From NCBI GenBank assembly GCA_028554795.2, contig CM068842.1, forward strand, positions 27,977,577 through 28,041,576: 64,000 nt of DNA, in the 5' to 3' direction. The notes beneath the pieces are model-generated. The model did not search any database. It was not told the DNA's origin and saw nothing but the letters and a program-made list of their open reading frames with translations. Below are positions 1 through 9,151 of the stretch, piece by piece; the stretch's first letter is position 1, and every line of letters starts with the position of its first letter. The translations under genes and the position numbers were made by a program. The stretch is from Sinohyriopsis cumingii (taxonomy: Eukaryota > Mollusca > Bivalvia > Unionida > Unionidae).

Positions 1-328
1 GACTATTTCTTTTATGTCCACCCTTCCAGCTGTCTGCATCTAACCTGACTATGTTTTATGTCCACCCTTCCAGCTGTCCGCATCTAATCCGAGTATATGC
101 CTTATGTTCACCCTTCCATCTGTCCGCATCGAATCCGACTATATGTCTTATGTGTACACTTCCATCTGCCCACATCGAATCCGACTATGTTTTATTTCCA
201 CCCTTCCAGCTGTCCGCATCGAATCCGATTATATTTTTATTTCCACCCTTCCAGCTGTCCGCATCGAATCCGACTATATGTTTTATTTCCACCCTTGCAG
301 CTATCCTCATCTAATCCGACTATATGCC
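1..328. repeat. Tandem array, about 47-bp unit, 7 copies
   Basis: A unit built around CCACCCTTCCAGCTGTCCGC followed by ATC(G/T)AATCCGACTATATG recurs seven times with modest divergence and starts before the window edge. All three forward frames stay open through it, which makes spurious overlapping ORFs; none looks like a protein. Confidence 0.9.
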
Positions 329-389
329 TGTCCATAAACAATATGGCTTCTGGAGCATAACTCTCACTCTGATGAATCTATTTTCGAAA

Positions 390-502
390 CTTGGTACACA
401 TATTTGACTTGTGGTCCAAACTTGGTACACGTATTTGACTAGTGGTCCAATCTTGGAAAACATATTTGGTCCAAACTTGGTACATATGTTTGACTGGTCC
501 AT
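390..502. repeat. Short imperfect tandem repeat, about 32-bp unit
   Basis: The phrase AACTTGGTACAC(A/G)TATTTGACT followed by a GGTCCA segment recurs about four times with small indels. No gene is visible. Confidence 0.7.
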
Positions 503-2080
503 TATCTACACTTTCTTCTTCAGGGTAAAACCCCTTTGACTTTGGAGTCAAGGTAACTGTCACGTGATATTTGCATTAAGCGTTTGGTTACAGTTTTTTC
601 ACTTGCTAATACATCTATTTCCTGCATCTTTGATGGAGTTTCTTCCTACCTGGCATGAATCACTACGACTCAAAGACGGTTCATTCTACAACATGCTCTA
701 TCGTCCTTGCGAACTTAGGGTCAAAGTCAGTCATAAAAACATTGTGTTATATTTTGGCTGAATTTTTTTCTTCATTTATTTCCCAAACGTCTAGATAGAT
801 TTTATCCATACTTGTGATGACTTAATATGAAGCTTTACAATTTATTTGGAGACATGTATCTTTTCCCTTTAGGCCTTAGGGTCACGGTCAAAGCCATGGA
901 AACTTTGTATTCAGGTTCTGGATCATTTTGAAGAATTCACTTTCCTTTCATTTCTAACCTCTTGATCGAGTCCTCGTACTTGGGATGAATCAGGGGAAGC
1001 AAAAGACAATTCATTATGAGACATGTGATATCGAATCTTTCATCTTGGGGTCACAATCACTGAACGTTTTCGTTCAGACTTTTGTTATAATTGTTCAATT
1101 TCCTTATAGTTCCTAAACCCCTTGATGATTTTGCTAATATTTTGGGTAAATCAGTATGAAAATAAAAGGTAGCCTTTATAACATTCTGTCTCTACACGTT
1201 GACCTTGTCCTCAAGGTCACATGTATTACAACAGCGTGTTCATAGTGGGTTTGACACGCAGGCCTTGGGCTTCTTGTTAACATTTTCATCCAGTTTTGAG
1301 TTTATTCATCCATCATTCACAGTTACTTTTACAAAGCATAAATCCTAAACCATTCAAGCTATATCTATGGATGTTAGTACACATCTTAGACGACTGGTCG
1401 ATAACATCATGTAGTTATGTACAATTCTTTAGATTGTAATGTTTCCATCCGTTTGTCCATCCATGCATCCATTCATCCTTTATCCACACCTTACTTTCTG
1501 GGTCAAAACATCAAAACTTTCATTGAATTAGAGACATATTTCACCGGGAAAGTAGATATTCCTTTTCCTATTCACAATTCTTCAGCTGCAATATTTAAAA
1601 AACTACAAATAAGAAGTGTGAAAAGTCATTGTATGATCTTGTTCAAGAAAAAATCAAATCGTTGACGTAGACTGAGTCACCCGATATGACTTGCAAAGAT
1701 AGTGCAGATAATGAACTATACATACCCAGGGAAGATAGTGATGACAGTAAAGATAACAGATAGCATTGATAGTGACGACAACAAAGATCCTCAAGGGCAA
1801 ATCAGTTAGATAATGCCTTTGACCTATCATATCTCAATGACATCCACACCCACCAAGGTATATGAACAAATATACAGTAATGGAGAGGCAGAGCAGCGCA
1901 GATGATAGGAAAATGTTTCCGAAGCCAAGTCCAGTGAAGCAAAAACCAGAGTAGAGAAAACAAGCACTCCAGGGCGTTTGATGTTGCTGGATATAAACGT
2001 TCAAAATCAAGTCATGTTCGAGTTCATACTAGTAATTGGTAAATCGTGCTCATTTTGGCCGAGACCGACTTAATCTAGAT
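503..2080. other. Unassigned host DNA without a recognisable gene
   Basis: AT-rich sequence with only short stop-bounded frames. Variants of a phrase like 'ggtcac(g)gtcaaagtca' recur near 715, 885, 1030 and 1205, which suggests an old dispersed repeat. I see no coding signal. Confidence 0.5.
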
Positions 2081-2087
2081 TGTATCC

Positions 2088-2335
2088 AGGGTTGCAAGCA
2101 GGGACGTCATTTCAATTTTTTTCGGGGGGGGGGGGGGCAAAACTTGATTCGGGGTGTGGGTGGAGTGAGGTTAAACTTGGGGGGGGGGGCAAAACTTGAC
2201 GGGCTTGTTAATTTTCGTATATAGGCAACAGAATTTTACATTTTACAGCACACATGCAAATTCTTGGTGGTAGGGGTGGGCACATGCCCCCTGCCCCCTC
2301 CCCCCATGACGTCCCTGGTTGCAAGCTGATTTAAT
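2088..2335. repeat. Small inverted-repeat element with internal poly-G tracts
   Basis: The left end carries GCAAGCAGGGACGTCAT and the right end carries ATGACGTCCCTGGTTGCAAGC, so the AGGGACGTCAT core is inverted. The interior holds two copies of a poly-G run followed by GCAAAACTTGA and a C-rich run near the right end. The form fits a short non-autonomous (MITE-like) repeat; the family is not identified. Confidence 0.55.
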
Positions 2336-3290
2336 AAGTATTCTGGAAAGAACAGAGTTGTCTATTTGCGAAATCCTTAATTTACAAGTTTGAATTTCCA
2401 TAAGACAAAAATATTGTACGCTGCTAACTTATCATCTGGATTATCCCGCATGACGTCATTACGCACGTGAGGATATAAAAGAACAGCGAATGGAAAACAA
2501 AAGGAAGAAGCATTTGAATAACGTTGTCTTTATGTAGAAAGTTCAATGGCACAGGGACGTAGCAAATGCAAACTTTGAGGCAGAACAGTATGAATGTTGT
2601 ACATCACGCTTGCATTAGGTGTTGTCAACGGTGGTGCAGGACCATGCCTGCGATGCGGCATCAGCTTTAAATTGTGTAATCAACTATGCTGACCGTGCAG
2701 ATCTATATGCGAATATTACGGACAGCGCTGGCGGCACGAACTTGCCAACCCGAATGTGGAAAATGTCGACGAAGAAAACGTCGTCGGTGCAGTCGAGAAA
2801 TATTAGAAGAAGAGACACATAAGTCAATGAAATTATATCCAGGATTAAAGCGATCGCGGTTTTGGATCCTGGTAGCTTAAAACGATATTTAAAAAATTAA
2901 TTTGCGGAAGAAACAATCAGACATACTGTTTCATTCTAAACATTATTCCTCGTATAAATGAACTCAAGTAATTCGCTCGAGACCGTGTAATAAGATTAAC
3001 GAGACATGCAGCGAAAGTAGACATACTTGCAATGTTAGGATTTGCACTCTATGAGTCTTATCAAACTGTAAAGCAGCTCCGTGCATAGCACAGCTATTAC
3101 AATTTCTTTAGGGGTCACCAGGGGCGAAATTGCACGTGTGGTCGCTGATGAATTAAATCACCGTAGTATCGCAGTTACTATTGCCGCTTAGGCTGTCGCT
3201 TATGCTTTTAAACCATTCCAAGTCTCCGAATGTAAACCACACAAGTGCATACAAGATTTTGAGGCATACCGGGCAACGTAGATGCGTCGA
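2336..3290. other. Unassigned sequence upstream of a polymerase relic
   Basis: Contains short frames (for example 2619-2822) and a possible TATA context near 2475 but nothing I can assign. It may be the upstream part of the decayed element whose polymerase remnant follows. Confidence 0.3.
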
Positions 3291-3299
3291 GGCGACTGA

Positions 3300-4130
3300 G
3301 TAGCCAATATTATATCGTGACAAGGTCTCAGCTGAGATATTTATGAAATGGTTTGAGATTACATAGGAATAGATTCAGCTAGAAATTTAATCTCCTGAGG
3401 ATATGAGCATGACCACTTATGATATTCGAGAGTATTTCACGGGGACTCATTGCTGGATCCGTGAATGAACATTCAGCTCTACCGATGAAAATGTTGGCTT
3501 TGACTATCATATCATCGGCTTGTCCAGAGGATCCGCACACAGCGCATACAATTTACAGTTGGAAATTCAACCATCACAAATAAAAGTTTCAGTTGTGGTT
3601 CATAACTTGTGCGGGTATGATGGTCATTTGATCATGCACTGAATCGCAACGGCATCAAACTCGACAATAAGTGCCATTTCTAGAAACATAGAAAAATACG
3701 TAACGTTCCGGCTGGGTCAGTTGCATATCACTGTCCCCCCAGCAGGTTCTGAATTCCAGCCCTGGGCAAACTTGACAACAACCTTGCGACGGTCGGCAAT
3801 GGTCGTTTTTAATCACTCGTAAATACGGCAGTGCTGACGGTGGAAGGTTTACGTTGCTCATCCGTAAGGGAAACTGTTCCTACGAGTACACGGGAGAATA
3901 GAAGACATTTACCGAAGCTTAATTGCCACAGAAGAAAGCTTTCTCTTCATCGTTGTTTCGCGGACAATTTTTGGTCCGCGTTTGTTTGTCGAAACCGAGG
4001 TTGTTACAAAGATTTGTAATTGCGAATCGATTCGCTGCTGCTCGCGGATGTCTTTGAGCCGCTTGAGGATAATATAATGCACGTGTATAAGCTCGACCCT
4101 GTATATTAGACACATAATATGGACATGCAT
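3300..4130 (+). pseudogene. Degenerate type-B (organellar/viral family) DNA polymerase relic
   Basis: Translating across stops and frame changes gives blocks in the order expected for the N-terminal half of a type-B, protein-primed-type polymerase of mobile elements and viruses. First comes a decayed zinc-binding CHIIG..RGSAHSAYNL block near 3515-3560 (normally HCH-x-TG-x-x-RGAAH-x-x-CNL). Then the exonuclease II block HNLCGYDGHLIM near 3600-3640 and an EKYVTFRLGQL block near 3690-3720. Next is an LPQKKAFSSSL block near 3910-3950, and last the LLLADVFE exonuclease III region followed by a YKLDPVY block near 4040-4110. Several in-frame stops are present. It is not derived from the polymerase of the neighbouring Polinton, whose motif wording differs (HNFSGYDGQFLLRYY). 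It ends about 370 bp before copy A begins. The assignment rests on motif recognition only. Confidence 0.68.
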
Positions 4131-4495
4131 AACACGTGACAGCCATCAGATCAGATTTCTTGTCGGGTCTATCTTAATTGTAACTGGTTACGCAAGCGGC
4201 GATGGCAAAATAATTTCTTTGAGATTACATCGAGTAATTGTCTATTGGAACATTCTCGCACAAAGCAGACTCAATGCAATTAGTAAACTATGTTCGGTGG
4301 CCATCGAAGATAAAACCATTAGGCCTACCACGACGGAGACAGAAATGGAAAAATTCCAACGACTCCGTGCACAGATACAGAACCTGTGCGCTAGGGATTT
4401 AATTTGCATGAGGTAAATCGAGTAAACGGCTAAAACCTTTGGTGATCGCAAACTTTTCTCTTTAAACAATGTAAAGATTGTAAATGCCAGGAAGA
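4131..4495. other. Host DNA between polymerase relic and Polinton copy A
   Basis: No recognisable gene. The open frame at 4219-4416 has no features I can assign. It may be more decayed sequence of the same relic. Confidence 0.3.
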
Positions 4496-4501
4496 CAAGT
4501 A
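4496..4501. other. Target-site duplication (left) of Polinton A: CAAGTA
   Basis: CAAGTA directly precedes the left TIR and reappears at 21656-21661 directly after the right TIR. Six base pairs is the target duplication length known for Polinton/Maverick integration. Confidence 0.93.
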
Positions 4502-4831
4502 AGTAGTAAGGTGGGGCACCCTAGGGACAATGGGACTTAGCATTAAAAAGACCCCTGGGCAACTCTAGGGACAATGGAAATTTAACATGGAGAAAAATCG
4601 TGGGTTACTCTAGGGACAATGGGAATTTAACATAGAGTTTGGGTCTGTCTAGGGACAAGGGAAATTAACATGGGGAATAGAGTTTGGGCTTTTGGGGTTT
4701 TTTTTGTTTTTTTTAAAAAAAATTTTAAATTTAAATTTAAATTTAAATTTAAATTTAAAAAAAAGGAGTAGGCAATGGAAAGGCTATCTCTTTTCGAGAA
4801 ATATGGCTGGCCCTGAAAAGGGCCTTTGGGT
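4502..4831 (+). repeat. Left TIR of copy A
   Basis: Inverted match to 21331-21655. Starts AGTAGTAAGGTGGGGCACCC. It holds four to five direct repeats of a CTAGGGACAATGG..TTAACATGG unit, then an (AAATTT)n tract at about 4725-4760, then a conserved inner segment containing the stem-loop at 4809-4824 (read on the minus strand). It ends where GGCCTTTGGGT stops matching. Confidence 0.93.
4809..4824 (-). terminator. Histone-type 3' stem-loop after SL1 (copy A)
   Basis: Minus-strand sequence GGCCCTTTTCAGGGCC: 6-bp stem and TTTC loop, as in metazoan replication-dependent histone mRNAs. It is preceded by CCAAA and followed by AGCCA, then CTCGAAAAGAGA about 14 nt later, which resembles a U7-binding histone downstream element. 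It starts 28 nt after the SL1 stop codon and lies inside the TIR. Confidence 0.8.
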
Positions 4832-4852
4832 TTTCTTCTTCTTCTTCTGCTT

Positions 4853-5239
4853 CTAATTTCTTCTTTTTCTCCACCAAGTTCTTATTTTATCTCCAACACT
4901 CTTTCTCTTCTTCTCTTTCTTTTTCTCCTGCTCTTCTTTCTTCTTCTCTTCCTCCTCTTCTTTCTTCCTCTTCTCATTTTCTTCTTCTTTTTCAATCTTT
5001 TCGTTCCATTTGCTTATTCTTATTCTTTCCTCTTCATCCTCCTTCTCCTCCTTTATCTCTTTCATGACACCACTAATCTTGTCCTTTACCTTTTTTAAGT
5101 TATTAATTTCCATCTTTACACGATGGGGACTATAGGAATAATGGTCTTCAACCAGTCTTATCAACATCTGCTCCATCATTCCTAAGTTGTCTAAAACGTC
5201 TTGTAATGTTTGTATTTTGTCCATTTGGTTAGAAGCCAT
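4853..5239 (-). CDS. SL1: small charged coiled-coil protein (128 aa)
   Basis: Unrecognised accessory protein. The N-terminal 60 residues are predicted helical with a heptad-like pattern (LQDVLDNLGMMEQMLIRLVEDH). The remainder is a long Glu/Lys-rich coiled coil, and the C-terminus is basic (TWWRKRRN). The ATG at 5237-5239 has a TATA-like TATAAGAA at 5289-5296, about 50 bp upstream, with the conserved 30-bp promoter module directly beyond it. The gene reads outward into the left TIR, and its mRNA 3' end is probably set by the histone-type stem-loop 28 nt past the stop. It resembles SL2 and SL3 in length, layout and regulation, so the three may be paralogues; that is inference. Copy B carries an early stop in this gene. 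Confidence 0.72.
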   Translation of the reverse strand: MASNQMDKIQTLQDVLDNLGMMEQMLIRLVEDHYSYSPHRVKMEINNLKKVKDKISGVMKEIKEEKEDEEERIRISKWNEKIEKEEENEKRKKEEEEEKKKEEQEKKKEKKRKSVGDKIRTWWRKRRN

Positions 5240-5288
5240 CTTCTTTTTTTATTCTTTGCAGAATGGTTTGAACGACGAATACTGTGGG

Positions 5289-5396
5289 TTCTTATACTTA
5301 AAGCGCGTACGTGAAGGAAAACATCCCCCTAAAACGTAAAATTGATCTTACCTAGATCATGACCAAACAACGCGCGGACGTGAAGGAAAACATCCG
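5289..5396 (-). promoter_or_regulatory. SL1 promoter: TATA-like box plus two copies of a conserved module
   Basis: TATAAGAA (5289-5296, minus) is followed upstream by two direct copies of a GCGCG(G/T)ACGTGAAGGAAAACATCC module at 5301-5330 and 5371-5396. They are separated by an ATTGATCTTACCTAGATCAT segment that itself recurs upstream of SL2. Confidence 0.65.
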
Positions 5397-5419
5397 CTAC
5401 TTTTTCATTTCATATAATA

Positions 5420-5990
5420 AAACCCAAACTATACTCTCCACATACGCTAAGAAACAATAAACAAATCCATAATCTACTATCCACACAATCCTACGTGAGC
5501 GGGTACAAACACAAACACACAAACACAAACACACAAACACATACGCTAAGAAACAATAAACAAAATCCATAATCTACTATCCTCACAATCGTACGTGAGC
5601 GCTTACAAAACCCAAACTATACTCTCCACATACGCTAAGAAACAATAAACAAATCCATAATCTACTATCCACACAATCGTACGTGAGCGGGTACAAACAC
5701 AAACACACAAACACAAACACACAAACACATACGCTAAGAAACAATAAACAAAATCCATAATCTACTATCCACACAATCGTACGTGAGCGCTTACAAAACC
5801 CTAACTATACTCTCCACATACGCTAAGAAACAATAAACAAATCCATAATCTACTATCCACACAATCGTACGTGAGCGCTTACAGAACCCTAACTATACTC
5901 TTCACCTACGCTAAGAAACAATAAAGAAACCCATAATCTACTATTCCCACAAACATACCTTAGCTCTTACAAGCACCAACACACAAACAC
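5420..5990. repeat. Tandem array in the SL1-SL2 intergenic region
   Basis: Repeats containing CATACGCTAAGAAACAATAAACAAA, TCCATAATCTACTATCC and CGTACGTGAGCG recur about six times, some with an inserted (CAAACACA)n stretch. Copy B has the same array with fewer units (about 36530-36935). No gene is visible. Confidence 0.85.
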
Positions 5991-6091
5991 ATACCCTCAC
6001 ACTATCTTAAAAAAGAGTTAGTGTTTATATTCACACTACTCTACCTACACATTGGCAAATTGATGGTTATTTCTTTTCTAGAGTATTGGGT

Positions 6092-6107
6092 AGCCCTGAA
6101 AAGGGCT
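6092..6107 (-). terminator. Histone-type 3' stem-loop after SL2 (copy A)
   Basis: Minus strand AGCCCTTTTCAGGGCT: same 6-bp stem and TTTC loop with the closing pair changed from G-C to A-T. It is followed directly by ACCCA and then TCTAGAAAAGAAATAA. It starts 32 nt after the SL2 stop. Confidence 0.8.
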
Positions 6108-6139
6108 GTTTTTTTGTTTGGAACTTCATGGACACCTGG

Positions 6140-6517
6140 TTAATGGTGGCACCTTCCAGGCCTGGCGCCGCATACACATCTTGTCCCCCAGTTACTTTTT
6201 ACCTTTTTGGGGGAGAGAGCAGAGGCAGGATATGTCGCTTCAGAATCCCAATTTTCGCTCTCTGGGATTCTGAAATTTCTTCTTCTTCTCTCCTTTTCCT
6301 CCTCCTCCTCTTCTTTGTATCTTCTCTCCTCCTCTTTGTATCTTCTTTCCTCTTCTTCTTTATATCTTCTCTCCTCCTCTTCTTTGTTTCTTCTTTCCTC
6401 CTCCTCTCTTATCCTTCCCTCCTCCACAATGGCTTCCGCGGCCAGTTCATTTAATATGCGCCTGGCATATTCCAGATGCACATGAAGTTCCAACAGTTTC
6501 TCCAGTCTCGTGTTCAT
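6140..6517 (-). CDS. SL2: small Glu/Arg-rich coiled-coil protein (125 aa)
   Basis: Unrecognised accessory protein. The N-terminal helix (LEKLLELHVHLEYARRIL) resembles the start of SL3. It is followed by four to five imperfect RRYKEEEE repeats forming a charged coiled coil, then a non-repetitive tail ending in CVCGARPGRCHH. The ATG is at 6515-6517 and a TATAAAT box lies at 6569-6575. The promoter module follows, and a histone-type stem-loop lies downstream. Copy B has the same frame, but its ATG has become TTG. Confidence 0.7.
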   Translation of the reverse strand: MNTRLEKLLELHVHLEYARRILNELAAEAIVEEGRIREEEERRNKEEEERRYKEEEERRYKEEERRYKEEEEEEKERRRRNFRIPESENWDSEATYPASALSPKKVKSNWGTRCVCGARPGRCHH

Positions 6518-6568
6518 TTTTGGTGTTGATCAATCAACAAGGGTAGCTGGACTGCCGAACGAGTTTCA

Positions 6569-6609
6569 ATTTATAGTGAAAGCGCGGACGTGATGGAAAA
6601 CATCCCCCT
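6569..6609 (-). promoter_or_regulatory. SL2 promoter: TATA box and conserved module
   Basis: TATAAAT on the minus strand at 6569-6575, 52 bp before the ATG, and directly upstream the AGCGCGGACGTGATGGAAAA module continuing to 6609. Confidence 0.65.
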
Positions 6610-6890
6610 AAAAACATAAAATTGATCTTACCTAGATCATAACCAAAAAAAAAACAACAACGCGCGGACCTAAAAGAAACACTCACTCACTTTTTTATGC
6701 TACCCATCACTATTTTAAAATTTTTTATAAATCACTTCAATAGACTATCCACATACGCAAAGCAATCCAATCTAACCCCAAATTTACACCTCAAACACCA
6801 AAAAAAAAAAAAAAAAAAGACATCATTTTAATCTACTATCCATACCAACTTACTTAACCACTTACAAACACAAACACACAAACACATACC
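6610..6890. other. SL2-SL3 spacer, low complexity
   Basis: AT-rich spacer with a decayed GCGCGGACCTAAAAG module near 6661, a poly-A tract near 6800 and (CAAACACA) stretches. No gene. Its right part (from about 6885) duplicates 5985-6118. Confidence 0.6.
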
Positions 6891-6989
6891 CTCACATTTT
6901 TTTAAAAAAAGAGTTAGTGTTTATTTTCACACTACTCTACCTACACACATTGGCAAATCGATTGTTATTTCTTTTCTAGAGTATTGGAT

Positions 6990-7005
6990 AGCCCTGAAAA
7001 GGGCT
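6990..7005 (-). terminator. Histone-type 3' stem-loop after SL3 (copy A)
   Basis: Minus strand AGCCCTTTTCAGGGCT followed by ATCCA (ACCCA in copy B), then TCTAGAAAAGAAATAA. It starts 28 nt after the SL3 stop. The surrounding 130 bp are a near-copy of the SL2 terminator region. Confidence 0.78.
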
Positions 7006-7033
7006 GTTTTTTTTGTTTGCTATGGCATTCTTT

Positions 7034-7390
7034 TTAGTTTCTAAGAATGCGATGTCCTCTGAGGATAGACTTTCTGGCGATAGGTCTGCTTCTTCGGAAA
7101 GAGAAGAAGAACTCTTTGGTGTCGATACGACAATCGACAAAGCCTCTGTCAGCTTCAGGTTGCTGCTGCTGCTCTTGTTGTTGTTGTTGCTGCTGTCTCT
7201 GAAGTCTGTACTTCTCTGTCCATTCTTCTTTTTCCCTGTTCATTTCTTCTCTGAAGAGCTCTTCTATCAGGTCTTCAGTGATTTTTAACATTCTCACATT
7301 CTCTATTTCTTCTGGCTTCGGTATCAGACTGTGTCTGACCCTATGCAAATTCACGTAGGCTTCGTTGAGTTTAGCTAGTTTGGAGCACAT
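7034..7390 (-). CDS. SL3: small coiled-coil, polyQ protein (118 aa)
   Basis: Unrecognised accessory protein. The start is the ATG at 7388-7390; the longer open frame has only a TTG upstream. The N-terminus MCSKLAKLNEAYVNLHRVRH resembles the SL2 N-terminus in pattern. A Glu-rich helix follows (EELFREEMNREKEEW), then a polyQ tract at about residues 70-85 and a basic tail. Promoter (TTTAAGAA at about 7442-7449 plus the conserved module at 7454-7482) and terminator match SL1 and SL2. Confidence 0.7.
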   Translation of the reverse strand: MCSKLAKLNEAYVNLHRVRHSLIPKPEEIENVRMLKITEDLIEELFREEMNREKEEWTEKYRLQRQQQQQQQEQQQQPEADRGFVDCRIDTKEFFFSFRRSRPIARKSILRGHRILRN

Positions 7391-7441
7391 CTTCTTAGGA
7401 GGATGAGTCGACAATGGATGGTTAGACTGGAAACAACCCGG

Positions 7442-7482
7442 TTCTTAAAGTCAAAGCGCGGACGTGAAGGAAAACATCCCCC
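7442..7482 (-). promoter_or_regulatory. SL3 promoter: TATA-like box and conserved module
   Basis: TTTAAGAA, 52 bp before the SL3 ATG, followed upstream by the GCGCGGACGTGAAGGAAAAC module shared with SL1 and SL2. Confidence 0.6.
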
Positions 7483-7584
7483 ACACGGTTTTTGAGTCGC
7501 AACGTTTAGTGAGTGTCATGAGAGGGATAGTAAGAAATGAAAGAGCATCAATCCAACATTCTTATAGCTAAACAAAAGACAAAG

Positions 7585-7775
7585 GCATTTTTTTCAAAAC
7601 ACAACAATTTTTATTCAAAAATCATTTAACACTAAACAACAACTCTAACATTTTTTAACAATAATCCAACAATATAACATCAAACAATTTTTTCAAAACA
7701 CAACATTTTTTATTCAAAAATCACTTAACACTAAACAACAACTCTAACATTTTTTAACAACAATGCAACACTAAA
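7585..7775. repeat. About 100-bp direct duplication containing poly-A signals for the capsid block
   Basis: Two tandem copies of a TTTTTTCAAAACACAACA..TTTTATTCAAAAATCA segment. On the minus strand each carries AATAAA (7610-7615 and 7709-7714). They lie 105-210 nt beyond the major capsid stop, so they are the likely polyadenylation signals of the minus-strand capsid block. Confidence 0.65.
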
Positions 7776-7819
7776 AGTTTCTCCACTAGGTAAAGAGGGA
7801 TAACAGTCTTCCATGGTTT

Positions 7820-9133
7820 CTAGTAATCTAGGATGACTTCTCTCAAACTGTTGATTTCTATGGTATTATCGAATTCTGCATACAGGATGACGTTCATCGT
7901 TTCATCAGGGTCTCGGTCTTTAAACTGAATTTCCACACGAATCTGGCCGGATTTTATAGGGTGGAAATGTCCCTCGTCGCTGCCTTGGTCTGGAGTGAAA
8001 TCGAAAGCCCACAAAGCGTAGCCTCCTGCATAATCCTCGTACGTAATACCGTGACTGGTATTGGTTCCTAACTGTCCAGTGGCTTCGTACAGGGACAAGT
8101 ACGATCTCAAGTAATTCTTCTTGGTAAAGTCAGGTTCGAAAGGTCGGGTACACAAGGTCTTGCCATCGCGACTGACTTCGATTTTGGACACGCCAAAGTG
8201 TTGAAAGTAGAAAGGATTTTTTTCGGCAGCTCCGTTGAAGGCTGTATTCTCGACGATATCAACGATCAAACGTTTGGGTAACTGTCCTCGGAACAGATGA
8301 TCTTCGATCATGGATCGCTGTCCCTTGGGAATGGTGAAGGTTTTCACTTCCACGCGTCGTATGGGATACTTGGCAGTCGTTCTGCTCAACGTCTGACTGA
8401 TGTCGTTTCCCACTTTAGGTAACACTTCCACACGGCGTACGTAGAGTCTGGCTTCTAGGATTTTGGTTTTGTAACCGTCACTATCAGCCATCAAATGGAA
8501 AGCGGCACTGCTACGATTCAGTCTCAGGCGGACATCCACCCCGTTCAGCAAATACTTTTCTTGCAACCACATGTCCAAATGCAAACGATCCATCAGTTCT
8601 AAACTTGTGTCGACTCCCGTGATTCACTTTCTTCGTTCTACAAATCCATCATTGTTGTCTTTCTTTTCATCAGTTTCCAATATTTCAAACTTGGTAGGTT
8701 CGTCAGCTTCCCATACCACACAGGCATTGAGATGAGTGTTCTTGGCATCTATTCCGTACGTCAAGAGATTTTCCAGGTAGGCACGATAAGGGTAAGTATC
8801 CATGCTGCTACTGACCAGTTTGTTATTCAAGTACAAGTCCACTCCACTGAACAAGGAATGCATGAAATTGTTGACGGGAGCTACTGCTTCATCGTCTATA
8901 GCACCTCCAGTCTTATCTAGAATTTTGACTTTCAGGTACAAGTAACTGCTATTCAGATCGATGTAATCTTCGGGCTGTCCTTTGATTTCGAACTCGATGG
9001 GAGCGGAATCGGTCAGTGAGGAGACGGGGTGAAATTCCACCCACTGGGATTCTTGCATCGTCATCATCGTGGGGGGCATGGCAAACAGATCCAGTTCCGT
9101 CTTGGAACAAGCGCAAGATTCTCGGTGCATCAT
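7820..9133 (-). pseudogene. MCP: Major capsid protein (double jelly-roll, hexon-like), nonsense-interrupted in copy A
   Basis: Homologue of the Polinton/adintovirus major capsid protein, which forms the pseudo-hexagonal capsomers. The N-terminal family pattern is visible: LDLFAMPP, then WVEFHPVSSLTDSAPIEFEI, then a YIDLNSSYLYLKVKI strand block. The total frame would be 437 codons. An in-frame TGA at 8624-8626 after residue 169 splits it; copy B has an arginine codon there (AGA to TGA, a single base change). The second part, from the ATG at 8593, stays open to 7820. The start is a double ATG (9128-9133), 18 nt after the stop of the preceding basic-protein gene. A TATA-like box (TATAAATG) lies near 9290 inside that upstream gene. 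The intact version is in copy B at 38777-40096. Confidence 0.9.
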
Positions 9134-9151
9134 TTTTTTGTCTCTTTTTTC

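Noticed and set aside
51-360. Three overlapping plus-strand frames of 77-87 codons
   Set aside because: Product of the stop-free 47-bp tandem repeat; the same text is read in all phases.
6086-6485. Plus-strand frames rich in Ser/Leu opposite SL2 (and 4826-5098 opposite SL1)
   Set aside because: Antisense shadows of the Glu/Lys coiled-coil codons; the minus frames have ATG, TATA and terminator in the right places.
5301-7482. Promoter module as an E2F site
   Set aside because: AAAGCGCG lacks the TTTSSCGC order; only a loose resemblance.
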